Positions 1 through 9,585 of a stretch of 64,000 nt of DNA are shown here, piece after piece. Both the position numbers and the translations under genes were made by a program. The notes beneath the pieces were generated by a model. The model was not told where the DNA came from. It did not search any database and worked only from the letters and a program-made list of their open reading frames with translations. The stretch is from the NCBI RefSeq assembly GCF_030158565.1, contig NZ_JAOASQ010000006.1, positions 1,921-65,920 on the forward strand, written 5' to 3'. Within the stretch, counting starts at the first letter, position 1. The number at the start of each line of letters is the position of its first letter. This DNA comes from Limnohabitans sp. Its GTDB lineage: Bacteria > Pseudomonadota > Gammaproteobacteria > Burkholderiales > Burkholderiaceae_C.

Positions 1-1
1 G

Positions 2-91
2 GGCCGCACCGTCTGGCAATGCAACGAGTGCAGCGACCCCGATTGCGAACACAAGCTGTTCACGGGCCTGCTGGCGCAGCGGTCAAGCTGA
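2..91 (+). CDS. C-terminal fragment of a Cys-containing protein (partial, truncated by window start)
   Basis: Open frame from base 2 to TGA at 89-91: GRTVWQCNECSDPDCEHKLFTGLLAQRSS*. Confidence 0.4.
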   Translation, partial: GRTVWQCNECSDPDCEHKLFTGLLAQRSS

Positions 92-96
92 ACGCT

Positions 97-171
97 GCAG
101 GTCGACGGCTTCAGCCCCGACATGAAACCTGAGCCGAAGCGAACATTGTCGGAGCTAAAGCTCCGACCTGC
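97..171. repeat. Paired inverted palindromes (family C, REP/BIME-like) between convergent genes
   Basis: GCAG-GTCGACGGCTTCAGCCCCGAC ... GTCGGAGCTAAAGCTCCGAC-CTGC; same organisation recurs at 20968-21041. Confidence 0.8.
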
Positions 172-178
172 CAACACA

Positions 179-1198
179 TCAGTGGACCGAACCGCCTGAC
201 AAGTCCGCGCTCAAACCTGTAAACAGCCCTGCCGCGTCCACGGGATCAAAGCGGTATTCGGCCCCGCAAAAATCGCAACCCACATCCACCTGTCCACGCT
301 CGGCGATGATGCTCTCCACCTCTTCGGTGCCCAAGCTGCGGATCATGTTGCCCACGCGCTCACGGCTGCAACGGCAAGCAAAACGGGGACCTGTCTCACC
401 GATGAGCGGCTCAAAACGGGCCAACGGCTCTTCCCAGTACAAGCGGTGCAAGATGGTTTCGGCATCCAGTGTGAGCAACTCTTCGCGCTTGAGGCTCTTG
501 GTCAAAATCGCGATGCGGCTGAAATCTTCGCTTTGGCCCAGCGCCGCTTCACGCTCCACCGAGTCGGCCTTGCCGCCCAGATTGCCTTCGCCTTCGATCG
601 GCAGGCGCTGGATCAGCAAACCGGCCGCCACCTTGTCATCGGCCGCCAGCACCAGCACGGTGTCCAGTTGCTCGGACTGCAGCATGTAATGCTCCAGCAC
701 TTCACTGATGTTCTCCAGCTTTTCACCTTGGTCACCAAACAAGGGGACCACGCCCTGGTAAGGCTGCTGGCCCGGCAAGCGGTCTTGCGGGTCCAGCGTG
801 ATGGCGCAGCGCCCCTGGTTGTTCACGTTGACCATCTGGCTCAGTGTCGCGTCATCGTCCACATCCCCCACCTGGGTGCAGGTGGCACGCAAACTGAAAT
901 CGGGCTGCACTTCGACCACGCCCAGCTTGACCGGACCGTCTCCAAAAATCTGCAAAACCAAAGCGCCATTGAACTTGATGTTGCCCTGCATCAGCACACC
1001 GGCTGCGGCCATCTCGCCCAGCAATTGGCGCACAGGTGCGGGGTAAGCACCCGTCTCGGAATTGGCCGCGCGACGCGCCAGGATGTCTTGCCAAGCATCG
1101 GTCAAGCGCACGAGCATGCCACGCACCGGCAGGCCTTCAAAAATGAATTTATGGAGTTCAGACAAAGTCAATTCACCGGCCAGTTGGCCAATCCTCAA
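179..1198 (-). CDS. hslO: Hsp33 family redox-regulated chaperone
   Basis: 339 aa; C-terminal CxC...CDFC zinc-switch cysteines (CRCSRERV...VGCDFCGAEYRF). Confidence 0.93.
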   Translation of the reverse strand: MRIGQLAGELTLSELHKFIFEGLPVRGMLVRLTDAWQDILARRAANSETGAYPAPVRQLLGEMAAAGVLMQGNIKFNGALVLQIFGDGPVKLGVVEVQPDFSLRATCTQVGDVDDDATLSQMVNVNNQGRCAITLDPQDRLPGQQPYQGVVPLFGDQGEKLENISEVLEHYMLQSEQLDTVLVLAADDKVAAGLLIQRLPIEGEGNLGGKADSVEREAALGQSEDFSRIAILTKSLKREELLTLDAETILHRLYWEEPLARFEPLIGETGPRFACRCSRERVGNMIRSLGTEEVESIIAERGQVDVGCDFCGAEYRFDPVDAAGLFTGLSADLSGGSVH

Positions 1199-1216
1199 AA
1201 GTTAACAATATAAAAA

Positions 1217-1741
1217 TCAGCCGATTTTCTTCAGACCGGCTTTGAAGCGCTGCGCATTTTGAACGTAGTGACGAGCGCTTTGGCGCAGGCCTTCGATCTG
1301 TTCTGCACTCAATTCACGCACCACCTTGGCGGGGGTGCCCATGATCATGGAGCCATCTGGAAACTCTTTGCCCTCGGTCACCAAAGAGCCCGCGCCCACC
1401 AGACAGTTCTTGCCGATCTTGGCACCGTTGAGCACCACCGCGCCAATGCCGATCAGCGATTCATCACCAATCGTGCAGCCGTGCAGCATGACCATGTGGC
1501 CCACCGTGACGTGCTTGCCGACCTTGATCGGCTTGCCGTGGTCGGCGTGCATCACGCTGCCATCCTGGATGTTGCTGCCCTCGCCGATGTCGATGGTTTC
1601 GGTGTCACCTCGCACAGTGACCCCAAACCAGACGCTGGCGTCTTTGGCGATCTTGACCGCGCCCATGACCTGCGCCGAGTCGGCAACCCAGGCGGAGTCG
1701 GCCACTTCGGGGGTGTGCGCGTCGAGTTGGTAAATGGCCAT
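1217..1741 (-). CDS. Gamma-carbonic anhydrase / left-handed beta-helix hexapeptide family protein
   Basis: [13 protein letters not shown]... with [34 protein letters not shown] hexapeptide repeats; start set at internal ATG 1741 rather than the longer ORF. Confidence 0.9.
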   Translation of the reverse strand: MAIYQLDAHTPEVADSAWVADSAQVMGAVKIAKDASVWFGVTVRGDTETIDIGEGSNIQDGSVMHADHGKPIKVGKHVTVGHMVMLHGCTIGDESLIGIGAVVLNGAKIGKNCLVGAGSLVTEGKEFPDGSMIMGTPAKVVRELSAEQIEGLRQSARHYVQNAQRFKAGLKKIG

Positions 1742-1886
1742 GTCTGTCTCCTGAGGGGTTATCGGATCGGCGAAACCTACAATTGTAGGGAGGCTCAAAG
1801 GAACACTTGAGCACGGCGCCCTCATTTCCCGTCTGTGCGGGGTTTTCTGAAGGGCGAACCATTTTGCCGATCTCATTTTGCCAAGC

Positions 1887-2663
1887 ATGTCTTCTTTGCG
1901 TACCGCCGCCCTGGGGCCTTGGGCTGAAGCCGACCCCGTTTTGAAAGCCCAAGCCACCTTGGCGCTGGACTTGCACGCCCCCGTGCGGGCGCAAGAGCAC
2001 CTGCAAGCGCCCAGCCCCCTGCCTGGCCGCCCCGTCAAACCCGCGCTGCTGCCGCACACGCACATCAAGGCCAAGTCGCTCACCACGCCTGAAGGTCGGG
2101 CGATCTTGCTGCATTCGATCACCCACATCGAGCTCAACGCCATCGATCTGGCGCTGGACGTGGTGTGGCGCTTTGCAGGCATGCCCGAAGCTTTTTACAC
2201 CGACTGGGTCCGTATTGCCCAAGAAGAAGCCAAGCACTTCATGCTGCTTCGCAACCACCTGGTGGACATGGGCTACGACTACGGTGACTTCCCTGCGCAC
2301 AACTCCCTGTGGGACATGGCCGAGCGCACCCAAGGTGACTTGCTGGCCCGCATCGGCATCGTGCCGCGCACCATGGAAGCACGCGGCTTGGACGCATCGC
2401 CAGGCGTGAAAAACAAGCTGGTCAGCGCAGGCGACCATGCCGCAGGCAAAATCCTGGACATCATCCTGGAAGAGGAAATCGGCCATGTGGCCGCTGGCAA
2501 CCGCTGGTACCGCCACCTGTGCGCGCAACGGGGCTTGGACCCGGTGCGCACCTATGCCGAGCTGATCGCGCAATACGACGCCCCCAAACTGCGCCCACCC
2601 TTCAACATGGCAGCACGGCGTTTGGCGGGGTTTGAAGAAGCAGAATTGGCGGCTTTGAGCTGA
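1887..2663 (+). CDS. DUF455 family ferritin-like protein
   Basis: [17 protein letters not shown]...EEAKHF...[17 protein letters not shown] at 1887 preferred over the TTG at 1878. Confidence 0.87.
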   Translation: MSSLRTAALGPWAEADPVLKAQATLALDLHAPVRAQEHLQAPSPLPGRPVKPALLPHTHIKAKSLTTPEGRAILLHSITHIELNAIDLALDVVWRFAGMPEAFYTDWVRIAQEEAKHFMLLRNHLVDMGYDYGDFPAHNSLWDMAERTQGDLLARIGIVPRTMEARGLDASPGVKNKLVSAGDHAAGKILDIILEEEIGHVAAGNRWYRHLCAQRGLDPVRTYAELIAQYDAPKLRPPFNMAARRLAGFEEAELAALS

Positions 2664-2684
2664 AGTTGCGACCTGCACAACATC

Positions 2685-3593
2685 TCAGCCGCGCGGATGG
2701 TGCTGCGCGTGCAAGCTTTTGAGCCGCTCCCGAGCCACATGGGTGTAGATCGTGGTGGTTGAAATGTCGGCATGGCCCAGCAGCATCTGCACGGCACGCA
2801 AATCGGCCCCGTGGTTGAGCAAGTGCGTAGCAAAGGCGTGGCGCAAGGTGTGTGGCGACAAGGGCGAGGTGATGCCCGCCTGGATGGCGTAGCGCTTGAC
2901 CAGGTTCCAGAACATGATGCGCGACATGGCCGTGCCCGGCTTGGGGCCGCTGGAGGTGATGAACAGATCTTCGGTCTGCCGCTGCCCGAGCAATACCGGA
3001 CGGGCTTGCCCCATGTAGCGCTGCAGCCATTGCTGCGCTTCTTGACCAAAAGGCACCAAGCGCTCTTTGCTGCCCTTGCCCATGATGCGCAGCACGCCTT
3101 CGTTCAAGGACACATGCAGGGTCTTGAGCTCCACCAGCTCGCTCACGCGCAGACCGCTGGCGTACATCAGCTCCAGCATGGCCCGATCACGCAGGCCCAA
3201 ATCGGTGGCCACATCGGGGGCACTGAGCAAAGCGTCGACCTGAGCCTCGCCCAAGGTCTTGGGCACGCGCACAGCCTGCTTGGCCGCCAGCATGCGCAGC
3301 GTGGGGTCTTGGGTGATGAAACGCTCGCGCAGGGCCCAGCGAAAATAGCGTTTGAAGACCGTCAGCCTGCGGTTGGCCGAGGTGGCCTTGCTTTGAGCGT
3401 GGCGCTCGGCAAAGTAGGCCTGAAGGTGGTGTTCCAGCGCGGCATCCAGCGCCAGCCGCTGATTCAGGAACAACCAGGTCGCAAAAAGCTCCAGATCACG
3501 TCGGTAGGCCGCCAAGGTGTTGGCAGCGAGGCCATCCTCCAGCCAGAGGGCATCGGCAAAGCGGTCGATGGCCGACTGGCTGTCTGGGTGCAT
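2685..3593 (-). CDS. xerD: Site-specific tyrosine recombinase XerD
   Basis: Tyrosine recombinase motifs LRVSELVEL, SPHTLRHAFATHLLNHGADLR, LGHADISTTTIYTHV. Confidence 0.93.
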   Translation of the reverse strand: MHPDSQSAIDRFADALWLEDGLAANTLAAYRRDLELFATWLFLNQRLALDAALEHHLQAYFAERHAQSKATSANRRLTVFKRYFRWALRERFITQDPTLRMLAAKQAVRVPKTLGEAQVDALLSAPDVATDLGLRDRAMLELMYASGLRVSELVELKTLHVSLNEGVLRIMGKGSKERLVPFGQEAQQWLQRYMGQARPVLLGQRQTEDLFITSSGPKPGTAMSRIMFWNLVKRYAIQAGITSPLSPHTLRHAFATHLLNHGADLRAVQMLLGHADISTTTIYTHVARERLKSLHAQHHPRG

Positions 3594-4558
3594 CAGTCCA
3601 GCTTGAGCTTTTGCTGGTCCACAACCTTTTTGTAAACCTCGAATTCGGCCTTGATCTGGACCGTGAATTCTTCAGGCGTGTTGGCCACCACCAAAGAGCC
3701 TGTGTCCTGGATGCGTTTGACCACGGCCGGGTCTTGCAGGGCTTTCTTCACGCCAGCGCTGACTTTGTCGACCACGTCCTTGGGCAAGCCCTTGGGGCCC
3801 AGGATGCCGTAATAAGCCATGCGGTTGACGGGCTCAAGCCCCACTTCCTTGAAGGTGGGCACGTTGGGCAGCTGAGTCAAGCGCTGAGGCGCGGCCAGCA
3901 CAATCGGCACCAATTTGCCTGACAAAATGAATGGCAATGCAGAAGGCAAGTTGTCAAAAATGATCGGCACCTGGCCTGCCACCGTGTCGTTCAGGGCCGG
4001 GCCTGCGCCACGGTAAGGGATGTGGGTGATGAACACACCCGTCAGACTCTTCCACAATTCAGTTTGCAAGTGGCCAATGCCGCCCGTGCCCGAAGAGGAG
4101 TAGGAGTATTTGCCAGGATTCTTCTTCAACTCAGCCAGAAAGCCCTTGTAGTCCTTGGCCGGAAAACTTGGATGGACCGCTATCACATTGGGCGTGGCCG
4201 CAATGTTGATGATGGGGGTGAAATCCGTGAGCGGGTTGTATGGGATCTTGGCATTGATCGCTGGATTGGCTGCGGTGGTCGACACCGTCGCCATGCCCAG
4301 GGAATACCCATCTGGACTGGCTTTGGCGGTTTCATTGGCACCCACCACACCGCCGCCACCGGCTTTGTTTTCAACGATCACGCTTTGCCCCAAGGCCTTA
4401 CCCAAAGGCTCAGAAATCACGCGGGCCACGATGTCCGTGGTGCCCCCGGGGGCAAAAGGCACTTGCAGTTTCACAGGCCGATTGGGATAAGCCTGGGCCC
4501 AAACCGAACCACTCACGACAGCCAAGGTGGCCACTGAAATCCAATTGCGACGCTTCAT
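3593..4558 (-). CDS. Bug/TctC family tripartite tricarboxylate transporter substrate-binding protein
   Basis: Signal peptide then [23 protein letters not shown]...[33 protein letters not shown]. Confidence 0.92.
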   Translation of the reverse strand: MKRRNWISVATLAVVSGSVWAQAYPNRPVKLQVPFAPGGTTDIVARVISEPLGKALGQSVIVENKAGGGGVVGANETAKASPDGYSLGMATVSTTAANPAINAKIPYNPLTDFTPIINIAATPNVIAVHPSFPAKDYKGFLAELKKNPGKYSYSSSGTGGIGHLQTELWKSLTGVFITHIPYRGAGPALNDTVAGQVPIIFDNLPSALPFILSGKLVPIVLAAPQRLTQLPNVPTFKEVGLEPVNRMAYYGILGPKGLPKDVVDKVSAGVKKALQDPAVVKRIQDTGSLVVANTPEEFTVQIKAEFEVYKKVVDQQKLKLD

Positions 4559-4699
4559 ACAAAAAACTCCTCAAATGAGCCTTGATCATAAGCACAAACA
4601 ATGCCCCTGACGGCAAGGGGAAACCCATGACAGCACAGCGCCTTCACCGAGGCGACAGGCCTGAACCGATCACGCCCAAAGCACGGTTATGCTCATGCA

Positions 4700-5605
4700 G
4701 TGAATTTCGCCCAACTGCTCTTTCCCGACTTCTCGCTCATCCTGTGCGGCTACCTGATTTGCCGATACACGGCCTTGAACCGATCCGTGTGGCAATCGGT
4801 CGAAACGCTGGTGTATTTTTTCCTGTTTCCGGTCTTGCTGTTCCACTCGATCGTCAAAAGCCCGATCGACCTGAACACCGCCTCCAGCCTGATCGGCGCG
4901 GGCCTGAGCTTGGGCCTGTGCGCGATCGCCTTGTCCTACAGCCTGCCGCATTGGCCCGTGCTGGGCAAACGGCTCGACAAACGCGACCACGCCGCCAGCG
5001 CGCAGGTGGGGTTTCGCTTCAACTCCTTCATTGCCCTGGCATTGGCCGACCGCCTGGCGGGCCCCGAAGGCTTGCTGATGATCTCGATGCTGATAGGCGT
5101 GTGCGTGCCCCTGTTCAACATCGGCGCCGTCTGGCCCATGGCCCGGCATGCGAACAAGGGCTTCATGGGTGAACTCGTCCGCAACCCCCTGATCGTGGCC
5201 ACAGGTGCGGGCTTGATCGCCAACCTGATGGGTTTTCTGATGCCCCAATGGCTGGACCCGAGCATCGGCCGCATCGGCGCCTCGTCTTTGGCGCTGGGCT
5301 TGATGGCCGCAGGCGCTGGCATGCAACTGGGCACCCTGACGCGGGGCAAACTGCTGGGCCTGAGCGTGCTGTCGATCAAGCATTTCTTTTTGCCCCTGAT
5401 CGCGTTGGGCATGTCGCGGCTGTTTGAACTGAACCCGACCCAGACCACCGTCTTGCTGGCGTTTTCGGCCTTGCCCACCGCATCGACTTGCTATGTGCTG
5501 GCTGCCCGCATGGGCTACAACGGGCCCTATGTGGCGGGCCTGGTCACACTGTCCACCTTGTCGGGCATGTGGAGCTTGCCCTTTGCACTGGGCGTGCTGC
5601 GCTGA
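4700..5605 (+). CDS. AEC (auxin efflux carrier-like) family transporter
   Basis: 301 aa polytopic protein, GTG start; two hydrophobic halves typical of AEC permeases. Confidence 0.82.
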   Translation: MNFAQLLFPDFSLILCGYLICRYTALNRSVWQSVETLVYFFLFPVLLFHSIVKSPIDLNTASSLIGAGLSLGLCAIALSYSLPHWPVLGKRLDKRDHAASAQVGFRFNSFIALALADRLAGPEGLLMISMLIGVCVPLFNIGAVWPMARHANKGFMGELVRNPLIVATGAGLIANLMGFLMPQWLDPSIGRIGASSLALGLMAAGAGMQLGTLTRGKLLGLSVLSIKHFFLPLIALGMSRLFELNPTQTTVLLAFSALPTASTCYVLAARMGYNGPYVAGLVTLSTLSGMWSLPFALGVLR

Positions 5606-5643
5606 CCCACAAGCATCTTGGGCCCACACTCATTCCAAACCAC

Positions 5644-5818
5644 GTCATACCGGAGGAGATCCGGCATCCACCATCCATATCATGCAGGACTTGATCCGGC
5701 ACCCGCTTTTCATGTCATACCGGACTTGATCCGGTATCCACTTTCCATGTCATACCGGACTTGATCCGGTATCCACTTTCCATGTCATACCGGACTTGAT
5801 CCGGTATCCACTTTCGTG
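5644..5818. repeat. Five tandem 35-bp units, GTCATACCGGACTTGATCCGGTATCCA plus 8-bp spacer (family A)
   Basis: Unit starts at 5644, 5679, 5714, 5749, 5784 (exact 35-bp period; last three nearly identical); each contains ACCGGA-CTTGA-TCCGGT. Confidence 0.92.
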
Positions 5819-5835
5819 GTGATTCCACGTGGACC

Positions 5836-5958
5836 CAGGATCAAGTCCGGGGTGACACGCCTTTAGTCCGGGTGGCGTGCCTCAAGTCCGGGGTGTCATT
5901 CTTAAAGTCCGAGGTGACGTGCATCAGGTCCCGGGTGACATGAGCTGAGCCCGAGTGG
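5836..5958. repeat. Inverted-orientation ~21-bp tandem half-units (AAGTCCGGGGTGAC-like)
   Basis: GTCC/GCCC cores at 5845, 5866, 5886, 5907, 5928, 5949 (20-21 bp spacing), complementary to the left array; extends into the 3' end of queG. Confidence 0.85.
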
Positions 5959-7054
5959 CTGATCGCAGGGACCAGGCCACCTGCTCTTGCACCACCGGGT
6001 CAGCATGCGCCGTGAGGGCTTGCAAGGCCTGTTGCAGGCTTTCTCGCTCTGGGGCCGTCAGCGCATCAGACGCCAATGCATTGCCCGCCGCCAGCGCCAG
6101 GTTGCGCAGCCATCTGGCATGCCCGATGCGGCGGATCGCGCTGCCTTCGGTGCGGCGCAAGAACTCGGCCTCACTCCAAGCCATGAGCTGAGCGATGCGC
6201 CCAGCGCCCAGGCCTTCACGCGGCTGCCAGTCGGGCAAGGGGCTGACCTGCGCGAACTTGTTCCACGGGCAAGCCAACTGGCAATCGTCACAACCGTAGA
6301 TGCGGTTGCCGATCAAGGGGCGCAGCGCTTCATCGATCGGCCCCGCATGCTCGATCGTCAAATACGAAATGCAGCGCCGGGCATCCAGCTTGTAGGGCCC
6401 CACGATGGCCTGGGTCGGGCACAGGTCCATGCAGGCGGTGCATTGGCCACAATGGCCGCTCACGGCTGCAGTCTCGGGCAAAGCGAAGTCCACGAACAGC
6501 TCACCCAGGAAAAACATCGAGCCCGCTTCCCGGTTCAGCACCAAGGTGTGCTTGCCACGCCAGCCAAGGCCACTGCGCGTGGCCAGCTCGGCTTCCAGCA
6601 CCGGGGCCGAGTCGGTGAACACGCGGTGGCCAAACGGGCCAATGGCCTGGGCGATCCGCTCTTGCAGCTTTTGCAAGCGGCTGCGCAAGACCTTGTGGTA
6701 ATCGCGCCCTCGGGCGTAGACCGACACCACCGCTTCGCCCGGCTGCAAGCTGCGGGCGGTTTCGCGGGCCACCCAGTCAGTGGGCGTTTCTTGCGGCAGA
6801 TAATCCATGCGTGCGGTGATCACGCTCACGGTGCCCGGCACCAGCTCGGCAGGCCGTGCGCGCTTCATGCCGTGTCCGGCCATGTAGGCCATGCTGCCGT
6901 GAAATCCGGCATCGAGCCAGGCCTTTAATCCGGGCTCGGCTGTGGCCAAATCGACACCGGTCACGCCAATTTGGGACAATCCCAATTCACGCGCCCAGAT
7001 TTGGATCTGGGACAGCCATTCACGAGGTTCGATCTGAGTACTTTGAGCAGTCAC
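5924..7054 (-). CDS. queG: Epoxyqueuosine reductase QueG
   Basis: CGQCTACMDLCPTQAI and CDDCQLACPWN 4Fe-4S motifs; GTG start at 7054 (VTAQSTQIEPREW). Confidence 0.93.
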   Translation of the reverse strand: MTAQSTQIEPREWLSQIQIWARELGLSQIGVTGVDLATAEPGLKAWLDAGFHGSMAYMAGHGMKRARPAELVPGTVSVITARMDYLPQETPTDWVARETARSLQPGEAVVSVYARGRDYHKVLRSRLQKLQERIAQAIGPFGHRVFTDSAPVLEAELATRSGLGWRGKHTLVLNREAGSMFFLGELFVDFALPETAAVSGHCGQCTACMDLCPTQAIVGPYKLDARRCISYLTIEHAGPIDEALRPLIGNRIYGCDDCQLACPWNKFAQVSPLPDWQPREGLGAGRIAQLMAWSEAEFLRRTEGSAIRRIGHARWLRNLALAAGNALASDALTAPERESLQQALQALTAHADPVVQEQVAWSLRSATRAQLMSPGT

Positions 7055-7600
7055 ACGCCGATTGTAGAAAGCCCCGCCCCCACCCCGTCCTTGCCCCCGG
7101 TCTGGACAGGTTTGTGGGCCAATGAATCGGCCACCCAAAGCTTTGCCACCCATCTGGCCCAGGCCCTGCAAACCTGGCCCGGCGGGCGCGATGCGCGCAT
7201 CGAGCTGCGCGGCAATCTGGGCGCGGGCAAAACCACACTGGTGCGTCACCTCTTGCGTGCAGCAGGTGTGCAAGGCCGCATCAAAAGCCCGACCTATGCC
7301 GTGGTCGAGCCGCACCAGGCGGGCTCGGGAGAGACCACTTGGCCGATCTGGCACTTTGACTTTTACCGCTTCAGCGACCCGCAAGAATGGGAAGACGCAG
7401 GCTTTCGCGACATCTTTGCCGGGCCCGGCCTCAAGCTCATGGAGTGGCCTGACAAAGTGGCGGGGCAGCTGCCACCTGCCGATCTGGTGATTGCGCTGCA
7501 CGCGCTGGATGAAAACCAGCGCCAAGTCAGCATGGGCGCGCAGACCGCTGCGGGCCAACAATGGTTGAACGATTGGATGGCCCGTGAGCATGCGCGCTGA
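7043..7600 (+). CDS. tsaE: tRNA threonylcarbamoyladenosine biosynthesis ATPase TsaE
   Basis: GNLGAGKTTLVRHLLRAAG...IKSPTYAVVEPH, HFDFYRF; start uncertain (TTG 7043 or a later TTG). Confidence 0.88.
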   Translation: MSSHTPIVESPAPTPSLPPVWTGLWANESATQSFATHLAQALQTWPGGRDARIELRGNLGAGKTTLVRHLLRAAGVQGRIKSPTYAVVEPHQAGSGETTWPIWHFDFYRFSDPQEWEDAGFRDIFAGPGLKLMEWPDKVAGQLPPADLVIALHALDENQRQVSMGAQTAAGQQWLNDWMAREHAR

Positions 7601-8960
7601 CCGACGACGCCTGATCAAGGCCGGTTTCCTGGCGCTCAGCCTGGGCGCCTCGCACATGGTGCGCGGCGCCACCATGATGGCCGTGCGCATCTGGCCTGCA
7701 GCCGATTACACCCGGGTCACGCTCGAATCGGACAAACCCTTGCAGACCCGGCAGACCTTCATCGCGTCGCCGCCCCGACTGGCGGTGGACATCGAAGGCA
7801 TGGAACTCAACCCCGCCTTGCGCGAGCTGGTGGGCAAAGTGCAGGCGTCCGACCCCAACATCGCGGGCATCCGGGTCGGCCAGTTCAGCCCGAACGTGGT
7901 GCGGTTGGTGATCGATCTCAAGCGCCCCATCGCGCCGCAAGTGTTCACCCTGCCACCGGTGGCGTCTTATGCCAACCGCTTGGTGCTGGACCTCTACCCG
8001 ACGCAAGCCGTGGACCCGCTGGAGCAATTGATTCAGGAGCGCACCGCCACAGCCCCCACAACAGCCCCATTGCCAACGCCGGCCATGCCCAGCACGGACC
8101 CCTTGGGTGAGTTGATCGCCAAACAAGGGCAAAAGCCTGCCTTGCCGACGCCATCTACACGACGGCAGGATTTCGAGCCGGCGCCCACCGCCTCGATGGA
8201 CCGCCCCGACCACCCGCCACGCCCCACCGCCCCAACCGACCGGCTGATCGTGATCGCGATCGACCCTGGTCATGGCGGTGAAGACCCCGGCGCCATCGGC
8301 CCGGGCGGCACGCAAGAAAAAGACGTGGTGCTCAAGATCGCCAAAATGCTGCGCGACCGCATCAATGCGGCCAGCGTGGCGGGTAGCCCCATGCGGGCTT
8401 ACCTCACGCGCGATGCCGACTTCTTTGTGCCGCTGCAGGTGCGGGTACAAAAAGCCCGGCGCGTGCAGGCTGACCTGTTTCTCAGCATCCACGCCGACGC
8501 GTTTTTCACACCCCAGGCCAGCGGTGCCAGCGTGTTTGCATTGAGCCAGGGCGCTGCTTCCAGCAGTGCAGCACGATGGATGGCACAAAAGGAAAATAAA
8601 GCCGACCTGATCGGTGGCCTCAACCTGGGGGCGCAGGATGCCCAAGTCCAGCATGCCCTGCTGGACATGAGCACCACCGCCCAGATCAAGGACAGCCTGC
8701 AACTGGGCGGCCATTTGCTGCGCCACATTGGCGGTGTGGGAAGACTGCACAAACCCCGGGTCGAGCAAGCCGGTTTTGCCGTGCTCAAAGCCCCCGACAT
8801 CCCCAGCGTGCTGGTCGAGACCGCCTTCATCAGCAACCCTGAGGAAGAAGAAAAGCTGCGCAGCGAGAGCTACCAGCAAAAACTCACCGACGCCTTGATG
8901 CGCGGCATCTTTCAATACTTCTCGCGCAACCCGCCGCTGGCGAGAAACAGGTCCACTTGA
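7590..8960 (+). CDS. amiC: N-acetylmuramoyl-L-alanine amidase with AMIN domain and twin-arginine-like leader
   Basis: MRADRRRLIKAGFLALS leader; IAIDPGHGGEDPGAIG...LFLSIHADAF...VLVETAFISNPEEE Amidase_3 motifs. Confidence 0.92.
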   Translation: MRADRRRLIKAGFLALSLGASHMVRGATMMAVRIWPAADYTRVTLESDKPLQTRQTFIASPPRLAVDIEGMELNPALRELVGKVQASDPNIAGIRVGQFSPNVVRLVIDLKRPIAPQVFTLPPVASYANRLVLDLYPTQAVDPLEQLIQERTATAPTTAPLPTPAMPSTDPLGELIAKQGQKPALPTPSTRRQDFEPAPTASMDRPDHPPRPTAPTDRLIVIAIDPGHGGEDPGAIGPGGTQEKDVVLKIAKMLRDRINAASVAGSPMRAYLTRDADFFVPLQVRVQKARRVQADLFLSIHADAFFTPQASGASVFALSQGAASSSAARWMAQKENKADLIGGLNLGAQDAQVQHALLDMSTTAQIKDSLQLGGHLLRHIGGVGRLHKPRVEQAGFAVLKAPDIPSVLVETAFISNPEEEEKLRSESYQQKLTDALMRGIFQYFSRNPPLARNRST

Positions 8961-9003
8961 GGAAAAAACATTCAAATTGATGCTTTAAAAGATATCAAAT
9001 AGA

Positions 9004-9276
9004 ATGACTGATCCACTCCAAGGCCGCGTCATGGACACCATCCTCAGCAAAAACAGCATCAGCGTCACAGAGCTCAAGCGCAACTACGCCAGCATCCTGG
9101 CGCAAGCCGACGACGAACCCGTGGCTGTGCTCAACCACAACCGCCCCGAAGCCTACTTGGTGCCGGCGGCCTATTTCGAGCGCCTGCTCAACCAGCTGGA
9201 AGACTTGGAAGACGCCAAACTCGTGCAAGAACGCGCCAACGGCCCCTTCATCGACATCAGCCCAGATGCCTTATAA
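9004..9276 (+). CDS. Type II toxin-antitoxin antitoxin, Phd/YefM-like
   Basis: ISVTELKRNYASILAQADDEPVAVLNHNRPEAYLVPAAYFERL; start may be ATG 9031. Confidence 0.85.
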   Translation: MTDPLQGRVMDTILSKNSISVTELKRNYASILAQADDEPVAVLNHNRPEAYLVPAAYFERLLNQLEDLEDAKLVQERANGPFIDISPDAL

Positions 9277-9553
9277 GCTGCGTTTTCACGAACTGGCATG
9301 GGCCGAATGGCAAAAGCTCGACGGCAGCATCAAAAGCCCGCTCAAGAAAAAACTGCTGGAAAGGCTGCAAGAACCCCGGGTTCCATCAGCCGCTTTGTCG
9401 CAAATGCCCGACTGCTACAAGATCAAATTGCGCCAGGCAGGCTACCGATTGGTGTACCGGGTCGATGACGGCGTGGTGTACGTGACCGTCATCGCCATTG
9501 GCAAACGCGACAAAAGCGCGGTCTACGCCACCGCCATCACACGCCTGCCCTGA
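9266..9553 (+). CDS. Type II toxin-antitoxin toxin, RelE/ParE superfamily
   Basis: MPYKLRFHELAWAEWQKLDGSIKSPLKKKL...CYKIKLRQAGYRLVYRVDDGVVYVTVIAIGKRDKSAVY; overlaps antitoxin. Confidence 0.9.
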   Translation: MPYKLRFHELAWAEWQKLDGSIKSPLKKKLLERLQEPRVPSAALSQMPDCYKIKLRQAGYRLVYRVDDGVVYVTVIAIGKRDKSAVYATAITRLP

Positions 9554-9585
9554 GACAGGTGGCCATCTCACACCGGGGTAAGCTT

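Noticed and set aside
1217-2182. 321-aa version of the gamma-carbonic anhydrase
   Set aside because: The extension runs antisense through DUF455; the ATG at 1741 gives the canonical ~174-aa protein.
5644-5818. Possible CRISPR array
   Set aside because: Units are directly tandem (27-bp palindrome plus an 8-bp near-invariant spacer) with no variable spacers and no cas genes nearby.
5924-7690. 588-aa version of QueG
   Set aside because: The N-terminal extension overlaps tsaE antisense and lacks conservation features; a GTG start at 7054 gives a normal QueG.
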